Of a DNA stretch of 21,876 nucleotides, positions 16,986 to 21,876 are shown piece after piece. The stretch covers positions 35,605 through 57,480 of the forward strand of contig QKYT01000539.1 of the NCBI GenBank assembly GCA_003550305.1, read 5' to 3'. The number at the start of each line of letters is the position of its first letter. Position 1 is the stretch's first letter. Under the pieces are notes generated by a model that was not told the DNA's origin, made no database searches, and saw only the letters and a program-made list of their open reading frames with translations. A program made the translations under genes and the position numbers. This stretch comes from Glomus cerebriforme. Lineage: Eukaryota; Glomeromycota; Glomeromycetes; Glomerales; Glomeraceae.

Positions 16986-19900
16986 ATGTCTCATTCAACG
17001 ACCAACATCCAATCTATAAATCGGTTTTCTCAATTACGAAGACCAATTTCAAGAGGTACTTCGTTTGTTTAGAAAAAAACCATGTTTAAAGAGAATTAGA
17101 TCAATTTTATTGTTAAATTTATAGATGAGGAAACCATACGAAAGGCCTCTAAGGTCATTGATGCACAATTTGACCTAGAAATTTTGCTACGTCATCGAGA
17201 AATGCAAAAAATCCAAGAAGAATTGGAAAAAGCAGAAAGAGTTCTTGAAACTCTTAAACATTGTATTTTGGAACGTAAGTTTTTAGCAAAAATCTGAACA
17301 AATTATTTATTTAAAGATTAAAATAATCAACTTTTTGATTTATCGGGAAAAACTTTATTAATTTTACAAGTTTAAACAGCTCCCCCGGACAGGTTCCAAG
17401 ATTCAATTTGTAACTTATCACCATCTAATAATAATCAATCGATATCTTCTTCATTGCCCTCAACGCGTCATTCGACACGTAAAATTTACTCTACTAGAGA
17501 TAACGATTACTACTATTTTGATCCATGTAGAGATTTGTATTCTCGTAGAAATGACGGTACCTATGTAAAGTAAGTCTTAAATGTTGTTTGTATACCTGAT
17601 TTTCTACCAAGTCATTATAAACTTTTTCGAATTCATAGATTGGCTTGCCCCGAATGTCATCGTTCCAAATTCATCAATGTTCAAGGTTTTCTAAACCATT
17701 GCCGCCTTTCTCATAAAATAGAATTTCCTAATCATGAGGAAGCCCTTCTTATCTGTGGTACTCCAGTGGTAATTATTGGATTAATAATTTGGTTTATTAT
17801 TCAATTTCTTGAATTTTTTGAGATTTATTAAATTTAAATTGATAGGATGAAAGTGTAATTCCACTAGATCATCCTGCGAGATCCAGAGTTGTCACTAGAC
17901 CACCTTCGCTTCGCACAATATTGGGACATTCAAATGGATCGATAAACCGTGCAAAGTATATTCTTTTTTTACTTCTAGTCAATGTGAGAAAATTTTTATT
18001 ATTTGGAAATAAAAAATTAATAACTTTTAATATTTTAAATTTCCTAATAATTGGCCTATTAGCGAAAATAGGGTACGTTATTTGTTTAAAATAAAGAGAT
18101 ATATCGTTCTCCACTAATTGAAATTTAAATTAATGATAGCCAACAATTAAAGTTTTTGAAGAAGATATTGATCTTGGAGTGGATGAACATTCAATTCACC
18201 ATGATAAATCATATTCCAATAATCAAGAAAGTGGGTACTCCGAAAGCTCGCCTATATCATATACTACGTCTGATCATGCTATAAAATCTTCTGAAAATGA
18301 TATGAACCTAGATTCTCCTGACGTTTCAGGCTTGAATTATACTTCCTCGGATATTGATGATGGTGATAATAGCAGTAATTCTAGTGATATAGGCTTTTCA
18401 CCTTTTAATAAAACGACACCGCCTTATTATCAAAATAAAATAAAATTGGAAACAGACACAAGTAACAATATTTCACCTGAGAATATTAATGAGAATTCTC
18501 ATTCGGAAGAATCAAATGACACTATCGAGAAAAGTGAAAATGAGGTTAGTCCCCTGGATATTGATCCAGTAAATATTAATAATGGAGCTGAAAACCGGGA
18601 ACATGATGAGTCTAAACTCAATAATGGGGTGGTAAAAGCTACCACATATGCATCAACTATCGCCGATACAAACAATCCATCTGGGATATCACAACAGCGA
18701 GAAGTTACCACAATTTCTGCAGCATTTACAATTCCTGCATGTAGCAGTGTATTTGATCCAATTGATCATGGTTCACGGTTTTATGTAAAGCGCCGTATTG
18801 TCGTTGGTAATGTTTCTAAATGGATTGCTTCAGAAAAAAGAGATCCTAATCTTCAAAAATATACACATAAATGGATGGTGTATGTTACCGGCCCACCTCA
18901 TGATTTGAATGTTACACCATTTATACGTAAAGTTCGATTTTATCTTCATCCAAGTTATCGTCCTCATGATATAGTTGATGTAGTTGATCCTCCTTTTCAG
19001 CTAACTAGGTATGGATGGGGTGAATTTCCAATACGAATTCAAATATTTTTTGTTGATAAGAGGAACAAACCCGTAGATGTGATTCATGCATTGAAACTTG
19101 ATGACACTCATAGTGGAAAACAAAGGCTTGGAGACGAACATGCCTTTGATCTTGAATTGGATAGAAATACAGAATTTATCGCTCCTGTTCCCGAGCATAA
19201 TAAACGAAAGCGTAAATTGAATGTAGTTCAAGAGAGTAGTCAACTAAACGTATCTAATGTGAAACAAATTTCAGTTAATATAACTCCCAATGATCAAAAA
19301 CAAAAAGAATGGAACAATGAAGGACTCACTTCAGAAGATATGAATTATTTAGAACCGTTATTGAAAGAAGCTGTTCAAAATTACCCATTAATTTTATCTT
19401 TAGCTGCTCTAGCTTCACAAAAATCGACACTTCCTTATTCTACAGCAACATCAGCAAGAGCATTTCTTTCTTGGGATCTTGATCGTCGTAAAGCTTCAGA
19501 AATAAACAGAGCCAAATTAATACGCTCATTGGTTCAATCATTAGCACGTACATCACCTGATGAAAAAGTCAAAAAAATGACTGAATCATTAACTACTAGA
19601 CAAGTTGTTCTTTGGTGTCGTGAAAAAGAATATACACCTGTAAAGTTTGAAGATATTCTAAATTCAGACGCACTTAGCCAAAATACTACAATTAAATCAC
19701 CTATATCATCTCTAGTTACAAATAACATCAATAAATCTGTTTCAATAATTAAAAGACAACAGCAACAAATTACTTATTGCAAATCTTGTGGATGTCCTGA
19801 AGTTTGGCATGAAGTCAATACAAGTTCAACCAAATCCACTAATGGTATAGTATTTTCTTATAAATGCAAATTTAGGCCACACTTTTTGCAAACCAAAAAG

Positions 19901-20621
19901 CGCCGATTAGTTAGTTTAACATCAGCAAAAGAAGTTTTGGAAGAGCTGGAAGATAATGATAATCATCAAGGTAAATTTCTTATTTACTAATTTTATAACC
20001 ATATATATGCAATTCAATAAATGAAAAATATTTAAATTTTAGGTGATGATGCAATGAATATTGATATTGGTGGTGATGAAAATTTTAATCTAAAAGATAA
20101 AAAGATAATAACAATTGGAAGTAAATTAAAACAGTGGTATAAAACAACGAATATTTCTAATCCATTGGAAATTGATTGGATATGGTCTGTAGTTGATAAG
20201 TTGCAATTGGAAGGTATCGTTGCCACTAAATTGATAAGTGAAAATGGTACAATTAGCATTAAGAATGGAGATAAAAATATTGCTATGCAACAACATTTAG
20301 AAATTGGTAATTTATTATTTCAAGTAAGTATTAACCAATTGCTTTATAATAAATTCATTAAATTTTTATTAATAAATATTTAATGTTTATATTTAGTTGA
20401 CAAAAATTTTCTTGAAAGATTTAATTAATAAATCAATAAGGACGTATAAATATGAAAGACATGATGATTCATGTTCATCGAAAATTAGTGTAATTAATAA
20501 TGATAATGCAAATGTAAAAAAATTGTTAGTTCCATATCATATATATCAAACTATACAATTACATTTAAATACTTTTGATTTTTTAACTGGTGAAGGTTTA
20601 GCATCTGATAAAGTTAAATAA
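16986..20621 (+). CDS. YEATS2: YEATS2-like chromatin protein with C2H2 finger, 998 aa
   Basis: Proposed exons: 16986-17055, 17125-17274, 17380-17569, 17639-17768, 17846-17955, 18063-18072, 18140-19970, 20043-20323, 20397-20621; 998 residues. Order of parts: a predicted coiled coil (about 24-73, EETIRKASKVIDAQFDLEI onward); a C2H2-like finger with Cys140, Cys143, His157 and His162 in an ACPECHRS..GFLNHC context; a Ser/Asn/Asp-rich stretch; the YEATS domain (433-567) starting at RFYVKRRIVVGNVSKW; a Cys cluster CKSCGCPEVWH (767-777) with CKC-like partners; and a C-terminal segment with FLKDLINKSIR and LLVPYHIYQTI..FDFLTG (925-998) that resembles a histone fold. The YEATS acyl-lysine cage is intact by motif: HPSYRP (Tyr493) and GWGEF (Trp513), the same 20-residue spacing as in human YEATS2. 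Human YEATS2 is an ATAC acetyltransferase subunit that reads acylated H3K27. The 10-nt sixth exon is inferred from frame; AATAAA overlaps the stop codon. Confidence 0.85.
18063..18072 (+). other. Probable 10-nt microexon of the YEATS2-like gene
   Basis: Exon 5 ends at 17955 in phase 2 at a good GTATAT donor, and the next coding block begins at 18140 in phase 0 after TAG. A direct splice puts the long downstream frame out of register. Using CGAAAATAGG (18063-18072), bounded by ATTAG before and GTACGT after, restores the frame and adds Asn-Glu-Asn-Arg. The two introns would be 107 and 67 bp. Confidence 0.6.
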
Positions 20622-21231
20622 AAATATTATTGGCTATATAAAATAGATGTATTAATTTTAAAGCATTGCTAAAGTTCACTGGTGATGACTGGTAATTGAT
20701 ATCACTTAATTTCGGCCAAACATTATAATTTTGGTCATAAAAAAATTGATAAAAAAAATAGCTTTATAGCCATATCAATTAAAAAATCTAAGGAGGAAAG
20801 AATAATCAAGTAAATATAGCCAAAATTATTAGTAATTTTGCCTAGAATTATCATTAGCTTTTTTCTTAAAATTTTAATCAAATTAAAGAATTTACTAATT
20901 CTATCATAAAATTTATGTTATTTAAACTTATAAAAAAAAAGAAGGAAAGGTTATATTAAACAAACTTACTAATTAAATAATTAGTTTAGTATATATATAA
21001 GTAATATAACTTATTTCTTATGTACAGTAATTTTTTCTTTTTTGCAGTCTATTTTCTATTGATATTATTATTTCAAAACTCAGAAATTATATATAAATAT
21101 TTTTTTAATTATAATACAAGTTTACTATTTATAGTAAAAATTTGAGTTATAGATTTAATAGTACAAAATCATTTGCAAGATACCTGGTATACTATCACTA
21201 TTGTAATCCATAATATATGATATTTTATTAC
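20622..21231. other. Non-coding 3' flank of the YEATS2-like gene
   Basis: This is AT-rich DNA with no credible frame. The words TATAGCC / GGCTATA recur in both orientations (about 20632, 20769, 20815), hinting at a decayed small inverted-repeat element; I cannot set its ends. Confidence 0.4.
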
Positions 21232-21486
21232 TAGTATTCCAATCCATAAATATCTGTGATCTGTTTATCTGATCTGATTATTATCTGTCATCTGGAATTA
21301 TAGATATTTATCAAATATCTGAAAAATAATCAGATATAGATAAAAACAAATTTATATAATAATATTGATGGACTCCAATTATTATCTGAGAAATCCTATT
21401 CAATATTATCTGTTATCTAAAATATCTGAATTTTTGGACAAATATCTATAATTTGGCAGATAATGGTTTAATGGATTGAAACACTA
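21232..21486. mobile_element. hAT-like MITE, 255 bp, with TATCTG subterminal motifs
   Basis: The left end TAGTATTCCAATCCAT (21232-21247) matches the inverted right end TAGTGTTTCAATCCAT (21486 down to 21471) at 14 of 16 positions. Flanks are TTTATTAC (21224-21231) and ATTATTAC (21487-21494), an 8-bp duplication with one mismatch. A TAGTG-type start and an 8-bp duplication fit the hAT superfamily. The interior is non-coding and crowded with TATCTG / GATCTG / CAGATA words in both orientations. Confidence 0.7.
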
Positions 21487-21494
21487 ATTATTAC

Positions 21495-21876
21495 ATTAAA
21501 TTTTAAAAATATTTAATTTAAAAATATAAAAACTAAATTTTTGTATTTTTCTCAAAAACTATCTTAACTAATAATAGCTTTTTTAATTTATTTTTTTTTG
21601 TAAATTTATATATAATAATATTATTAAGGGTATTACGTATCACGTGAAAATTGCATATGATCATCCATGGCAAATTATCTATTACATAGTAACGCAAATT
21701 TCTGTGCAATATGAATTTTTGTAATATTTAACGTAATAGGATAAAACTTATATGGTTAGAAAGCCACAGTTCAAAGCTTTATTTTTGTAACTTTAAAAAT
21801 ATATATTCTTTAATAAAATTCTTGAAAAACCTTTGTATGAAGTTGCGAATATGAATATATGTTTTCGCGAATATGA
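21495..21876. other. Non-coding AT-rich DNA at the right edge
   Basis: No open frame, RNA gene or repeat that I can support is seen here. CACGTG occurs at 21642-21647 in a context that could belong to a promoter of a gene beyond the window, but nothing confirms that. Confidence 0.4.

Noticed and set aside
19001..19731. Minus-strand frames inside the YEATS2-like exon 7
   Set aside because: They are antisense shadows of a well-supported conserved domain and its downstream coding region.

Overview
The window looks like nuclear DNA of an early-diverging filamentous fungus. A Rhizophagus-like arbuscular mycorrhizal fungus (Glomeromycotina) is the best guess. The grounds are very AT-rich DNA, genes cut by many short introns (about 64-107 bp, GT..AG), a fungal Mkk1/Pek1-type MAP kinase kinase, and a heavy load of decayed DNA transposons. 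The species call is inference; no rRNA or tRNA gene is visible to anchor it.

The left half (1-11,058) is transposon territory. A Ginger-like element (318-3999) has 114-bp terminal inverted repeats, a 4-bp TATA target duplication and a broken retroviral-type integrase gene. A complete but dead 1.3-kb Tc1/mariner element (567-1868, flanked by TA) has inserted into it. Then come about 2.4 kb of non-coding DNA with local repeats and telomere-like motifs, and a faint minus-strand coding remnant (about 6.6-7.3 kb). Next is a Mutator-like element (7710-11050) with long inverted repeats, a perfect 8-bp target duplication and a broken transposase that still shows MULE and SWIM zinc-finger motifs.

The right half is genic. 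In order it holds an intronless acidic orphan protein (11460-12119, +), a six-exon cell-wall-integrity MAPKK (13252-14864, +), a nine-exon GRASP-family Golgi stacking protein (15180-16822, -) and a YEATS2-like chromatin protein (16986-20621, +; modelled with nine exons, one of them only 10 nt). The MAPKK and GRASP genes are convergent with about 0.3 kb between stop codons. GRASP and the YEATS gene are divergent and share a 163-bp bidirectional promoter. The far right (20622-21876) is non-coding and carries a 255-bp hAT-like MITE.

The genes are not an operon-like pathway; each is a separate housekeeping or regulatory gene (cell-wall stress signalling, Golgi structure and secretion, acetylation-linked transcription). 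The points of most interest are the YEATS2/ATAC-like architecture in a fungus, its probable 10-nt microexon, the nested transposons whose repeats diverge by transitions only, and the MITE packed with TATCTG motifs.
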